Positions 19,414 to 31,212 of a stretch of 43,356 bases of DNA are shown piece by piece. This DNA comes from Flavobacteriaceae bacterium (GTDB lineage Bacteria > Bacteroidota > Bacteroidia > Flavobacteriales > Flavobacteriaceae): the NCBI GenBank assembly GCA_002725015.1, contig PBQM01000010.1:1-43356 (forward strand). Direction: 5' to 3'. Numbering within the stretch: the stretch's first letter is position 1; each line of letters begins with the position of its first letter. The notes under the pieces were generated by a model. It worked only from the letters and a program-made list of their open reading frames with translations, was not told where the DNA came from and searched no databases. A program made the translations under genes and the position numbers.

Positions 19414-19555
19414 AATTAATTGTATACCCTAGTAAATATACTTATCTTAGAATTGGATTACAAAAAAACGAAAAATTAGTGTCATAATTTAATTTATTTT
19501 GTTTTATATAAACAGCGTTTAAATTTATTTTAGGCAACGGAGACTTTAATATTCA

Positions 19556-21748
19556 ATGGGAACTTCTTTTGAAAATTTACACAAAGCACTAAAACTTTAT
19601 TTTGGTTTTGATGGGTTTAAAGGGCTTCAAGAATCTGTCATACTCAGTATACTTTCCAAAAAAAACACCTTTGCTATCATGCCCACTGGAGGCGGAAAGT
19701 CTTTGTGTTACCAATTGCCAGCACTTATGCAAGAGGGAACCGCCATTGTCGTGTCTCCGCTCATTGCATTAATGAAAAATCAAGTTGATGCCATTCGCGG
19801 TATTTCTGAAAAAGAGGGCATTGCTCATGTTTTAAATTCCTCATTGAATAAAACCGAAATCAAACAGGTTAAATTTGATATCATCAATGGCACTACAAAA
19901 CTTTTATATGTAGCGCCCGAATCGCTTGCAAAACTCGAAAATATTGAATTTTTAAAGGAACGATTGATTTCTTTTATGGCTGTAGACGAAGCCCATTGTA
20001 TTAGCGAGTGGGGTCACGATTTTAGACCAGAATACAGGAACTTAAAAAAAATAATTTCTCAAATTGGCGATGGCATTCCAATCATTGGTTTGACAGCGAC
20101 TGCCACTCCTAAGGTTCAAGATGATATTCTTAAAAATTTAGGCATGCCAGACGCCAATACATTTAAGGCGTCTTTTAACAGGCCTAATTTATACTATGAG
20201 ATTTTACCCAAAACGAGTCAGGTAGACAATGACATCATTCGTTTTGTGAAAAAAAATGAGGGAAAATCAGGAATTATTTATTGCCTGAGCCGCAAGCGTG
20301 TAGAAGAATTGGCGCAAATTCTTCAGGTCAACGGGGTCAAAGCTGTTCCGTATCACGCTGGTCTGGATTCCAAAACACGTTCTCAGCACCAGGATATGTT
20401 TTTAATGGAAGATATCGATGTGGTGGTTGCTACTATTGCTTTTGGGATGGGGATAGACAAGCCTGATGTTCGTTTTGTAATCCATCACGATATTCCAAAA
20501 AGTATTGAAAGTTACTACCAAGAAACAGGCCGTGCTGGTCGGGACGGCGGCGAGGGTCATTGTTTGGCTTATTACGCATATAAAGACATCGAAAAATTGG
20601 AGAAATTTATGTCTGGAAAGCCCGTGGCAGAACAAGAGATTGGATTTGCACTTTTGCAGGAAGTTGTGGCTTTGGCTGAAACCTCCATCTCGAGAAGAAA
20701 ATTTATTTTACATTATTTTGGAGAGGCCTTTGACAATGATACAGGTCCTGGTGGGGATATGGACGACAATGTTCGCAATCCAAAACCACAGAAAGAAGCC
20801 AGGGAAGATCTCAAAATTCTTCTTAAAATAGTTGGGCTTACAAATCAAAAGTATAAGATTAAAGACCTTGTAAAGGTTATTATCGGAGAAGAAAATGCCT
20901 TGATTAGGTCTCACAAAACTGATTTACAACCTTTCTTTGGAGATGGCAAACACAGCACTGCCGCTTACTGGACGGCTTTGTTGCGTCAGGCTTTGGTCGC
21001 AGGCTATATTCGCAAAGAGATTGAATCTTACGGGGTCGTAAAAATGACAGAACTGGGGAGCGGTTTTTTGGAATCTCCGTCCTCTTTCACGATGACTGAA
21101 GACCACAGTTATGAATTGTCAGAAATACACTCTAGCTACACCGCCCCAAAGTCTGAAGCCGATCAAACCTTGATTCGAATGCTTAAAGATTTGCGAAAAT
21201 CAAATGCCAAAAAATTAGAGGTTCCTCCTTTTGCTATTTTTCAAGATACCTCCATTGAAGATATGGCATTAAAATACCCCATAAGTATTGAAGAATTGCA
21301 AAATATTCACGGTGTAGGAGAGGGCAAGGCCAATCGCTATGGTCGTGATTTTATTGTCTTGATAAAACAGTATGTAAACGAGAATAACATTCTTAGAGTC
21401 GATGATTTGATCATAAAATCAACAGGTTCCAATTCTTCACTAAAACTTTTTATTATTCAAAGTGTTGATCGCAAACTTCCCTTAAATGATATTGCGGATG
21501 CAAAAGGCATGGATATGCCAGACTTTATCAAAGAATTGGAATCCATTGTATTTTCAGGAACAAAGCTCAATATTACTTATTGGATTGATGAAATCTTTGA
21601 TGAAGATCAGCAAGAGGAAATGCACGATTATTTTATGGAATCTGAGTCAGATGATATCGAACTTGCTATTGAGGAGTTTGACGGCGACTATGACGATGAA
21701 GAATTGAGACTTTATCGCATTAAGTTTATGAGTGAAGTCGCCAATTAA
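19556..21748 (+). CDS. recQ: ATP-dependent DNA helicase RecQ
   Basis: 730 aa; IMPTGGGKSLCYQLPAL, VDEAHCISEWGHDFRPEY, YYQETGRAGRDGG; HRDC-like region and acidic C-terminal tail. Confidence 0.97.
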   Translation: MGTSFENLHKALKLYFGFDGFKGLQESVILSILSKKNTFAIMPTGGGKSLCYQLPALMQEGTAIVVSPLIALMKNQVDAIRGISEKEGIAHVLNSSLNKTEIKQVKFDIINGTTKLLYVAPESLAKLENIEFLKERLISFMAVDEAHCISEWGHDFRPEYRNLKKIISQIGDGIPIIGLTATATPKVQDDILKNLGMPDANTFKASFNRPNLYYEILPKTSQVDNDIIRFVKKNEGKSGIIYCLSRKRVEELAQILQVNGVKAVPYHAGLDSKTRSQHQDMFLMEDIDVVVATIAFGMGIDKPDVRFVIHHDIPKSIESYYQETGRAGRDGGEGHCLAYYAYKDIEKLEKFMSGKPVAEQEIGFALLQEVVALAETSISRRKFILHYFGEAFDNDTGPGGDMDDNVRNPKPQKEAREDLKILLKIVGLTNQKYKIKDLVKVIIGEENALIRSHKTDLQPFFGDGKHSTAAYWTALLRQALVAGYIRKEIESYGVVKMTELGSGFLESPSSFTMTEDHSYELSEIHSSYTAPKSEADQTLIRMLKDLRKSNAKKLEVPPFAIFQDTSIEDMALKYPISIEELQNIHGVGEGKANRYGRDFIVLIKQYVNENNILRVDDLIIKSTGSNSSLKLFIIQSVDRKLPLNDIADAKGMDMPDFIKELESIVFSGTKLNITYWIDEIFDEDQQEEMHDYFMESESDDIELAIEEFDGDYDDEELRLYRIKFMSEVAN

Positions 21749-21821
21749 TTTCAAATTTAATAGGGTACAGTCTTTTTTTTTATAAATCATCCTTACATTT
21801 GTGCTTCAAAAATTTAATCAA

Positions 21822-22754
21822 ATGGAAAACGGACTTTACGCCAAATTTTTTACTTCAAAAGGGACTATCACAGTTTCATTAGAATATACTAAAACACCGG
21901 GTACAGTGGGTAATTTTGTAGCCTTGGCCCAAGGCGATCTAGAAAATTCAATAAAAAAGCAAGGAGACCCCTACTACGACGGTCTTAAGTTTCACAGAGT
22001 CATTCCAGATTTTATGATTCAGGGAGGCTGTCCCCAGGGAACAGGTACTGGAAATCCCGGATACCAATTTGACGATGAATTTCATCCTGACTTAAAACAC
22101 GACGCAGCGGGAATACTGTCCATGGCCAATGCGGGTCCAGGTACCAATGGCAGTCAGTTTTTTATCACCCATATTCCAACCCCGTGGTTGGATGGCAAAC
22201 ACAGTGTTTTTGGTAAAACTATTGATGGTCAATCTGTTGTTGACAGCATTGTTCAAGGAGATACTTTAGAGAGAATTGAAATCATCGCGGAAGGAGATAA
22301 TGCGATGGCATTTAATGCGATTGAAGCTTTCAGAAGTTTTGAAGGGGCTAGAGACAAACGCCTGGCTGAAGAAAAAGCAGCCATTGAAGCTGAATTGGAA
22401 AGCCTTGGGGCAGGCTTTGAGAAAACTTCTAGTGGTTTGCGCTATCAGATCTTACAAAAAGGAGACGGTGAAAAAGCACAAAAAAATAAAACCGTCTCAG
22501 TTCATTACAAAGGGCAATTGAGCGATGGAACTGTTTTCGATTCTTCATATAAGCGCAACCAACCCATTGAATTCAGTTTGGGTATGGGACAAGTCATTCG
22601 CGGTTGGGATGAAGGGGTTGCACTTTTAAAAGTTGGCGATAAAGCACGTTTTGTAATTCCCAGTCATCTCGCCTACGGAAGTCGCGGGGCTGGCGGGGTC
22701 ATTCCTCCAAATGCAAACCTGATTTTCGATGTAGAATTGATGTCAGTAAAATAA
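21822..22754 (+). CDS. Dual-domain peptidylprolyl isomerase: cyclophilin N-domain fused to FKBP C-domain
   Basis: [31 protein letters not shown]...[12 protein letters not shown] (cyclophilin), [65 protein letters not shown] (FKBP). Start at ATG 21822. Confidence 0.95.
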   Translation: MENGLYAKFFTSKGTITVSLEYTKTPGTVGNFVALAQGDLENSIKKQGDPYYDGLKFHRVIPDFMIQGGCPQGTGTGNPGYQFDDEFHPDLKHDAAGILSMANAGPGTNGSQFFITHIPTPWLDGKHSVFGKTIDGQSVVDSIVQGDTLERIEIIAEGDNAMAFNAIEAFRSFEGARDKRLAEEKAAIEAELESLGAGFEKTSSGLRYQILQKGDGEKAQKNKTVSVHYKGQLSDGTVFDSSYKRNQPIEFSLGMGQVIRGWDEGVALLKVGDKARFVIPSHLAYGSRGAGGVIPPNANLIFDVELMSVK

Positions 22755-22809
22755 CCCGTTTGGTTTAAATTCAGTTATTTTTTTATTGTTCATAAACTCC
22801 TGATGTTTA

Positions 22810-22842
22810 TTGACCGTGTTTGAATAGTTATTTGTAAATTTG
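22810..22842 (+). promoter_or_regulatory. Bacteroidota-type promoter for pyrG
   Basis: TTG (22810-22812), N22, TAAATTTG (22835-22842), ATG at 22863. Confidence 0.55.
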
Positions 22843-22853
22843 TTTGCGTTTAA

Positions 22854-24482
<1,629 letters not shown>

Positions 24483-24527
24483 AAAATTATACTTAATTTA
24501 GGGCTCGTTAATCCCTTGTTTTTAGAT

Positions 24528-26387
24528 ATGGAAGAAAAAAAATTTGATTTTAATACGCTTATTGGTTTCTCACTTATTGGCGCCATTTTACTGTACGTAA
24601 TGTATCAAAATCAACCCACGCCTGACCAATTGGCGTTGCAGCAAAATACCGAAGCAGCAGAAGTTGAAATTCAAACTACAAATGACGCTGGCTTGATCCG
24701 CCCGTCCATCTCGATTGATAAGGCTGACAAAGAAGGAAATTTTAAGTATAATTTAGAAACGTCAGCTGAAAAAGAAAATTATTTGGTATTAGAAAATAAT
24801 CTCTTGGGGTTAAAAATTAAAAATGTGGGCGGTATTTTGTCAGAAGTTAAACTCAAGCCATTTGTCAATCACGATTCTGTACCTGTTTACCTTATAAAGG
24901 ATCAGAGTTCTCAACTCAACTTAAAGTTTTCAACCACAGATAAGAGAACCTTAAACAGTTTGGATTTGTATTTTGAGCCCTCCCTTTCCAAAGTGGGCAG
25001 CACACAAATTTTGTCTTTAAAGGCCAGGGTTTCGGAGACACAATATTTGGAATATATTTACACGCTCGCTGCCGATGATTATATGCTTGGATTTTCAATT
25101 CAATCAAAAGGTCTTTCGGAATTTTTTGACAACCGTCAATCCCCAGAAATTACATGGGATTTTAAGGCCATTCGACAAGACCAAAGCATCGCATTTGAAA
25201 ATCGTTACACTCGCTTGAATTTTCAATATGAAACTGACAAACTAAATAAATTATCGCAGTCAGGTGACGATGATGAGATCCTTAAAGACATCTCATGGAT
25301 TTCCTACCGTCAACATTTTTTTAGCTCAATTTTAGTGCCCGATACAAATATCAAAACAGCTGAAGTAAGATCTTATGATTTGGTGGAAGATGTAACCGTT
25401 GATACTGTTTTTACAAAGAAATACAGTACAAAATTCCCCTTGTCTTACACGGATGGTGAAATTCGAAAGGATTTGAATTTTTACTTTGGTCCAACCTATG
25501 CGGCAACGCTTAAGAAATACGATAAAAATCTCGAAGCCAGTATTCCATTTGGATGGGGTATTTTCGGTTGGATTAACAAATCTATTTTTAGCCCACTTTA
25601 CGCTTGGCTTAGTAGCTTCCTCTCTTATGGTATTGCTATAATTGTCATGACAATTATGGTTAAAATCCTACTGTCGTTCGTTCAATACAAGCAGTTTTTA
25701 TCACAGGCAAAAATGAAAATCCTCAAGCCTGAGTTAGATGCCTTGCGCGAAAAGTACAAGGGCAATAAAATGAAAGCGCAAAAGGAAACTATGGCCCTTC
25801 AAAACAAAGCGGGTGCCAGTCCTCTAAGTGGTTGTCTTCCTGGCCTCTTACAAATTCCTGTTTTTTACTCGCTTTTTATGTTTTTCCCCATTGCTTTTGA
25901 ATTGCGTCAAAAACCATTTTTATGGGTCAAAGATTTGAGTTCATATGACACGATTGTTGATTTGCCTTTTAACATTCCGTTCTATGGCGACCACATTAGT
26001 TTATTTCCAATCTTAGCTTCTATCGCAATTTTCTTTTATATGCGAATGACCACAGGTCAAAATATGGCGGTACAGCCTAAGCAAGAGGGCATGCCTGACA
26101 TGGCTAAAATGATGAAATATATGATTTATTTTTCGCCGCTATTAATGCTGGTATTTTTTAACAACTACGCCTCGGGACTGAGTTTGTATTATTTTGTTTC
26201 CAATTTGATAAGCATTGCCATTATGTTGGTGATTAAAAACTTTATCATTGACGAAGCCAAAGTTTTGGCAAAAATTCAGGTCAGCAAAGCCAAACCCAAA
26301 AAGCAAAATCGCTTCCAGCGAAAAATGTCTGAAATTATGGAACAAGCCGAAAAGCAAAAGGCCATGCAAGAGAGGCAAAGAAAATAA
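24528..26387 (+). CDS. yidC: Membrane protein insertase YidC
   Basis: MEEKKFDFNTLIGFSLIGAILLYVMYQNQ; KMKILKPELDALREKYKGNKMKAQKETMALQNKAGASPLSGCLPGLLQIPVFYSLFMFF. Confidence 0.98.
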   Translation: MEEKKFDFNTLIGFSLIGAILLYVMYQNQPTPDQLALQQNTEAAEVEIQTTNDAGLIRPSISIDKADKEGNFKYNLETSAEKENYLVLENNLLGLKIKNVGGILSEVKLKPFVNHDSVPVYLIKDQSSQLNLKFSTTDKRTLNSLDLYFEPSLSKVGSTQILSLKARVSETQYLEYIYTLAADDYMLGFSIQSKGLSEFFDNRQSPEITWDFKAIRQDQSIAFENRYTRLNFQYETDKLNKLSQSGDDDEILKDISWISYRQHFFSSILVPDTNIKTAEVRSYDLVEDVTVDTVFTKKYSTKFPLSYTDGEIRKDLNFYFGPTYAATLKKYDKNLEASIPFGWGIFGWINKSIFSPLYAWLSSFLSYGIAIIVMTIMVKILLSFVQYKQFLSQAKMKILKPELDALREKYKGNKMKAQKETMALQNKAGASPLSGCLPGLLQIPVFYSLFMFFPIAFELRQKPFLWVKDLSSYDTIVDLPFNIPFYGDHISLFPILASIAIFFYMRMTTGQNMAVQPKQEGMPDMAKMMKYMIYFSPLLMLVFFNNYASGLSLYYFVSNLISIAIMLVIKNFIIDEAKVLAKIQVSKAKPKKQNRFQRKMSEIMEQAEKQKAMQERQRK

Positions 26388-26400
26388 AACATATTTTTTA

Positions 26401-26425
26401 GGCTGCCGTTTGGCAGCCTTTTTTT
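26401..26425 (+). terminator. Rho-independent terminator after yidC
   Basis: GGCTGCC-GTTT-GGCAGCC perfect 7-bp stem followed by T7. Confidence 0.92.
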
Positions 26426-26452
26426 GTGTTAAAATCTCACGACAATAATTCT

Positions 26453-26460
26453 TAAATTTG
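26453..26460 (+). promoter_or_regulatory. -7 box for mnmA, leaderless geometry
   Basis: TAAATTTG followed by CAGT then ATG 26465; no well-spaced TTG -33 element found. Confidence 0.4.
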
Positions 26461-26464
26461 CAGT

Positions 26465-27655
26465 ATGAAAACAGTAGTAGTTGGCCTTTCTGGTGGAGTT
26501 GATTCTAGTGTTGCAGCTTATTTATTAAAGCAGCAAGGCTTTCATGTTATTGGATTATTTATGAAGAATTGGCACGATGACTCAGTAACCATTTCTGAGG
26601 AATGTCCTTGGTTGGAGGATAGCAATGATGCCATGCTGGTTGCTGAGACTTTAGAAATCCCCTTTCAAACTGTTGATTTAAGCGAAGAATACAAGACCAG
26701 AATTGTTGATTATATGTTTGATGAATACCAACGGGGTCGAACGCCAAACCCAGATATTTTATGCAACCGTGAAATTAAATTTGATGTCTTTTTAAAAATT
26801 GCACTTTCACTAGGAGCCGATTTTGTGGCCACTGGTCACTATTGTCGTAAAACGGTTTCAAATCCAGATTCAAAAACGACCCTATATTCATTGAGATCAG
26901 GAGCCGATTCAAACAAAGATCAATCTTATTTTCTATGTCAGCTTTCGCAACAGCAGCTCTCAAAAACACTTTTTCCAATCGGTTCATTGAAAAAGTCTGA
27001 GGTAAGAGCTATTGCCTCTCAATTAAAGCTTGTAACCGCCGATAAAAAAGATTCTCAAGGCCTTTGTTTTATTGGTAAAGTTAGACTTCCTGATTTTTTA
27101 CAACAAAAATTACAACCCATAAAAGGCGCCATTGTTCAAATACCCTCTAATTTTGAAGCCTATCACAAAACACATCCGGTCTTTAAGACCAAAACGGCGG
27201 CGCTTGCATATCATGCAGAACCCATTTGTTATAAAAAAGATGATGGTATACTTATAGGATCTCATCAAGGCGCTCATTTTTTTACCAAAGGTCAACGCAA
27301 AGGTTTGGCTGTGGGTGGTACCAAAGAACCGCTGTTTGTCATTGCGACAGATGTCGATCAAAATATTATTTATGTCGGTGAGGGAAAACAACACCCTGGG
27401 CTGCACAGAAAAACACTTCGCGTTGATAATGACGATGTCCATTGGCTGCGACCCGATTTGGAATTGATTAATGGAGCACATCTTGAAGTTAAGGCACGTA
27501 TTCGTTACCGTCAACCCCTTGAAAGTGCTAAAGTTTTTCAAACTGACCTAGGTTTGTTTGTAGATTTTAACAAACCACAAACTGCCATTACAGAGGGGCA
27601 GTTTGTTGCTTGGTATTTAAAAGATGAATTGGTGGGTTCCGGTGTAATTTCTTAA
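26465..27655 (+). CDS. mnmA: tRNA 2-thiouridine(34) synthase MnmA
   Basis: [71 protein letters not shown]. Confidence 0.98.
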   Translation: MKTVVVGLSGGVDSSVAAYLLKQQGFHVIGLFMKNWHDDSVTISEECPWLEDSNDAMLVAETLEIPFQTVDLSEEYKTRIVDYMFDEYQRGRTPNPDILCNREIKFDVFLKIALSLGADFVATGHYCRKTVSNPDSKTTLYSLRSGADSNKDQSYFLCQLSQQQLSKTLFPIGSLKKSEVRAIASQLKLVTADKKDSQGLCFIGKVRLPDFLQQKLQPIKGAIVQIPSNFEAYHKTHPVFKTKTAALAYHAEPICYKKDDGILIGSHQGAHFFTKGQRKGLAVGGTKEPLFVIATDVDQNIIYVGEGKQHPGLHRKTLRVDNDDVHWLRPDLELINGAHLEVKARIRYRQPLESAKVFQTDLGLFVDFNKPQTAITEGQFVAWYLKDELVGSGVIS

Positions 27656-27724
27656 ATTTATAAAGGTGTATTAAAATTCTTATTTGCATAAAAATGCTGT
27701 CAATTCAATTAAATAATGAGATAA

Positions 27725-28498
27725 ATGACAAATCGTAAAGAACAATTAAAGGCTTTTGATCGGCTGCTGACCATTATGGATGAATTAAGGGCGCAGTGCC
27801 CATGGGATAAAAAACAAACCATGGAAACGCTTCGGCCTCTGACAATCGAAGAGACTTATGAGCTCACAGATGCCATTTTAGATCAAAATCTAGAGGATAT
27901 CAAAGGGGAGCTGGGAGATTTGTTGTTACACATTGTCTTTTATGCTAAAATTGGAAGTGAATCCAGGGCTTTTGATATTTCAGATGTTTTAAATACAATC
28001 TGTGAAAAATTGATTAAGCGACACCCGCATATTTATGGAAATGTTCAAGTAAACAATGCAGAAGATGTCAAGCAGAATTGGGAGAAAATAAAATTAGATG
28101 AAGGTAAAAAGAGCGTTTTAGAAGGGGTACCAAAAGCCTTGCCAGCACTGGTAAAAGCCAGTCGAATTCAAGAGAAAGTTTCTGGGGTAGGCTTTGATTG
28201 GGATAGCCCTGAACAAGTATTTGAAAAAGTTGAGGAGGAGTTGCAGGAATTTAAAACTGAAGTTGAGCAAAAAAATCAAATGGCCATGGAGGCAGAATTT
28301 GGAGATGTTTTATTTTCACTGATTAATTATGCTCGTTTTTTAAAAATAAATCCTGAAAATGCCCTAGAGCGTACCAATAAGAAATTTATCAAGCGTTTTA
28401 AACACTTAGAACAACAACTTCAAAATTCTAAAAAGACACTTTCAAATATGACATTGGAAGAAATGAATGTACTGTGGGAAGAAGCGAAGAACCAATAA
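27725..28498 (+). CDS. mazG: Nucleoside triphosphate pyrophosphohydrolase
   Basis: CPWDKKQTMETLRPLTIEETYEL, ELGDLLLHIVFYAKI, KRHPHIYG, EAEFGDVLFSLINYAR. Confidence 0.97.
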   Translation: MTNRKEQLKAFDRLLTIMDELRAQCPWDKKQTMETLRPLTIEETYELTDAILDQNLEDIKGELGDLLLHIVFYAKIGSESRAFDISDVLNTICEKLIKRHPHIYGNVQVNNAEDVKQNWEKIKLDEGKKSVLEGVPKALPALVKASRIQEKVSGVGFDWDSPEQVFEKVEEELQEFKTEVEQKNQMAMEAEFGDVLFSLINYARFLKINPENALERTNKKFIKRFKHLEQQLQNSKKTLSNMTLEEMNVLWEEAKNQ

Positions 28499-28499
28499 T

Positions 28500-30392
28500 T
28501 TATTGTACTACTTTTTTTATCGATATCAGCTTCTGATTCCAATCCATTAATTGTGATTTGTAGGATTCTATTTTATTTTTAACATCTGCAACCACCGGAT
28601 TGTCGTCCTTGACATTGGAGAAAAACTGTAAGTTGTTTTCCAACTGATTCATTTCTGATTTTATTTCCTCAATTTTTTTCTTAACGAAGCCAATCTCATT
28701 GTTAAGAGCCCTGCTATTTTTGGATATTTCTTGCAGTTTATTGCGGTATTTTAAATGCTTCATTTCCGATTCGCTCACTCCAATATCCATGAGTAAGGAA
28801 TTAATTGATTTTGAAAAATCACGGTCAATTTGACGTTTATTTTTTGGCACATTTCCTACATCTGCCCATTGTTTTGAGTATGTTTTTAGGGTATTGATAT
28901 CGGTCTCTTTATCATCTCCCTTTGTAAATAATCTAAGCGTTTCAAAAAGTTTCTCTTTCTGAACAAATGCCTCATTTTCTTCTGGGGTTCCCGCATTTTT
29001 TTGTTGGTGATAGCGATCAAAGAAGTGGTTACAAGCCGCTCTGAATTCCTTCCAGAGCTTGTTGCTTTCCTTTCGTGGTATATGGCCGATACTTTTCCAT
29101 TGACTTTGAATATTTTTTATCAAAACAGTAGTTGTTTCGAAGTCTTCACTGTCCTTGTTTTGTAATGCAATTTCTACCAATTCTTTTTTCTTTTTAAGAT
29201 TTTCCGATTGGTCTTTTTTTAGAAATTTATAAAATTTATTTTTATTTTTATTGAACATTCTAACCCCAGATTTAAAATCTGTCCATGATTTATTCCTGAG
29301 TTTTTTAGGAACACTTCCAAGTTTAAAAAAGCGCTCTCTTAGCTGTTCAATGGCTTTTATTTGTTTTTGCCAATCTGAATGCGTTTTAAATTCTGAGTTG
29401 GCAATCTCATTAATTTCTGAAATTAATATTTCCTTAGACTTATAGTTTGCCAACAGTTCTTCTTCGATCTGTACATTGAAAACTTTTCGTTTGTCATTGA
29501 TAACTTTGGTTGCAGCAGCAAATTGCTCCCACAGCTTTTCACGGTACTCTTTGGGTACAGGCCCCAGCTCGTCTTTCCAAATTTTATGTAGCGCTTGTAA
29601 CTCTCTGAAAGCACGGCCTAAATTTTCTTCCGTTGCGAGTGCCTCGGCATTTTTTAGAAGCTTTTGTTTCTTTTCTAAATTATATTTATAATCGCGATCT
29701 CTTAAATCACGATCTAAATGTAAAAAATCATAAAACCTTTCAACGTGGTGGCGGTAATTATTCCATACATTATTGGCGTCCTTGGCAGGTACTTTCCCTA
29801 GGTTTCTCCATTGTTCTTGTAAATTTTTAAAAGCATTGTAGGTTGTATTGCTATTTTGATTAACATCAATAAGTGCTTTTATTTCCTCAATAATTTGGAG
29901 CCTAGCTTCTAGATTTTTTTTGTATTCTAGAGTTCTATTTTTTTCAAATCTCTCATTCCTTTCCCTGAAAGATCGCGATAGGGTATTGAATTTTTTCTTG
30001 TGGGGACTGCTAAAGTTAAAATCAATGCTGTTTCCGCCTTCGGCTAGAAAAGTCTCTTTATTTGTGGTTAAAAGCGAATTGAACTTGGTATTAAAGGCTT
30101 TTTTGATGCGATTAACTTGGGATCGAATGGCATAGACGTCCTCATTTTTAAGTAAATTTTCAAATGATTTTACCAGAGAATCAATGTCTAGATCCTCATA
30201 GTTTATGGCAGTTTCTTGGGGGTGGTCAACGGAAGCTTCTGCATCAGCTTCAACTTCTTTTTTTTTGTCTTCAAGATTTGTTTCTTTGGATGGAATTTCA
30301 TTGCTAAGAGCGGGTTTTTTTTTTAGGTCACCCCCTTTATTGTTTGCTTCTTTATTTCCATCTGCTTCTTGCAGCTCATCTTGCATTTCCAT
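28500..30392 (-). CDS. DUF349 domain-containing protein
   Basis: 630 aa; about five repeats of the form (L..L...W...G.VPK......W..F), lysine/glutamate-rich N-terminus. Confidence 0.9.
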   Translation of the reverse strand: MEMQDELQEADGNKEANNKGGDLKKKPALSNEIPSKETNLEDKKKEVEADAEASVDHPQETAINYEDLDIDSLVKSFENLLKNEDVYAIRSQVNRIKKAFNTKFNSLLTTNKETFLAEGGNSIDFNFSSPHKKKFNTLSRSFRERNERFEKNRTLEYKKNLEARLQIIEEIKALIDVNQNSNTTYNAFKNLQEQWRNLGKVPAKDANNVWNNYRHHVERFYDFLHLDRDLRDRDYKYNLEKKQKLLKNAEALATEENLGRAFRELQALHKIWKDELGPVPKEYREKLWEQFAAATKVINDKRKVFNVQIEEELLANYKSKEILISEINEIANSEFKTHSDWQKQIKAIEQLRERFFKLGSVPKKLRNKSWTDFKSGVRMFNKNKNKFYKFLKKDQSENLKKKKELVEIALQNKDSEDFETTTVLIKNIQSQWKSIGHIPRKESNKLWKEFRAACNHFFDRYHQQKNAGTPEENEAFVQKEKLFETLRLFTKGDDKETDINTLKTYSKQWADVGNVPKNKRQIDRDFSKSINSLLMDIGVSESEMKHLKYRNKLQEISKNSRALNNEIGFVKKKIEEIKSEMNQLENNLQFFSNVKDDNPVVADVKNKIESYKSQLMDWNQKLISIKKVVQ

Positions 30393-30480
30393 AGGTCAAA
30401 GTTTTTCGAAATTACAATTGCTTTCGTTATAAATATAATGCTATGTTCTTAATTTACAAATTAAAAAACACAATCTTGAT

Positions 30481-31212
30481 TTATGTATTCCATATTTTCC
30501 AAGATTTTTCAGCTTGCAGTTCTAACATTTTTAAACCATTTAATACAGTAGCGCCAACTTTTGACCCGTAATTTAAGAACCGGGTTTTCGAAGGATTGTA
30601 AATTAAATCATAAACCAAATGTTTTTTTGTAAGACCATCATAGGGAATTGGCGGGCATAATTCCGTATTTGGATGGGTGCCAAGCGGGGTACAATTTATA
30701 ATTATTTGGTGTGATTTGATATGTTCTACAGTCAATTCTTTATAGCTAAAGGCGTTGTTGTTTCTTGGTGATCTAGAAACGAAAGTAAATGGGATTCTCA
30801 AATTACTCAAGGCAAAGGCCACCGCTTTTGAGGCACCGCCAGTTCCCAAAATAAGGGCTTTTTTATGACCGATATTTAAGCAAGGTCTGAGGCTTTCAGT
30901 GAAACCGAAATGGTCTGTATTAAAACCAATGCGTTTTCCATTTTGGATTTTTATGGTATTTACCGCTCCAATCCTCTTTGCGTCACTGTCTAACCCATCC
31001 AAATGCGGCAGAACCGTTTCTTTGTATGGAATGGTCACATTGAGCCCAGAAATTTGGTTTGAAGTTTGGAATAGCATGTCGAATTCATCAATACTGTTGA
31101 GGTCAAAATTTTCGTAAACACAATTGATGTCTGATTTTTTAAATTTGTCATTAAAATAGTTCCTTGAAAAGGAGTAATCAATATTTTTACCAACCAAGCC
31201 ATAAATCTTCAT
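30481..31212 (-). CDS. aroE: Shikimate dehydrogenase
   Basis: YGLVGKNIDYSFSRNYFND; GLNVTIPYKETVLPHLD; GAVNTI; ILGTGGASKAVAFAL; INCTPLGTHP. Confidence 0.95.
   Translation of the reverse strand: MKIYGLVGKNIDYSFSRNYFNDKFKKSDINCVYENFDLNSIDEFDMLFQTSNQISGLNVTIPYKETVLPHLDGLDSDAKRIGAVNTIKIQNGKRIGFNTDHFGFTESLRPCLNIGHKKALILGTGGASKAVAFALSNLRIPFTFVSRSPRNNNAFSYKELTVEHIKSHQIIINCTPLGTHPNTELCPPIPYDGLTKKHLVYDLIYNPSKTRFLNYGSKVGATVLNGLKMLELQAEKSWKIWNT

Noticed and set aside
27110-27541. 143-aa minus-strand ORF inside mnmA
   Set aside because: Fully antisense to conserved mnmA coding sequence; no recognisable domain.
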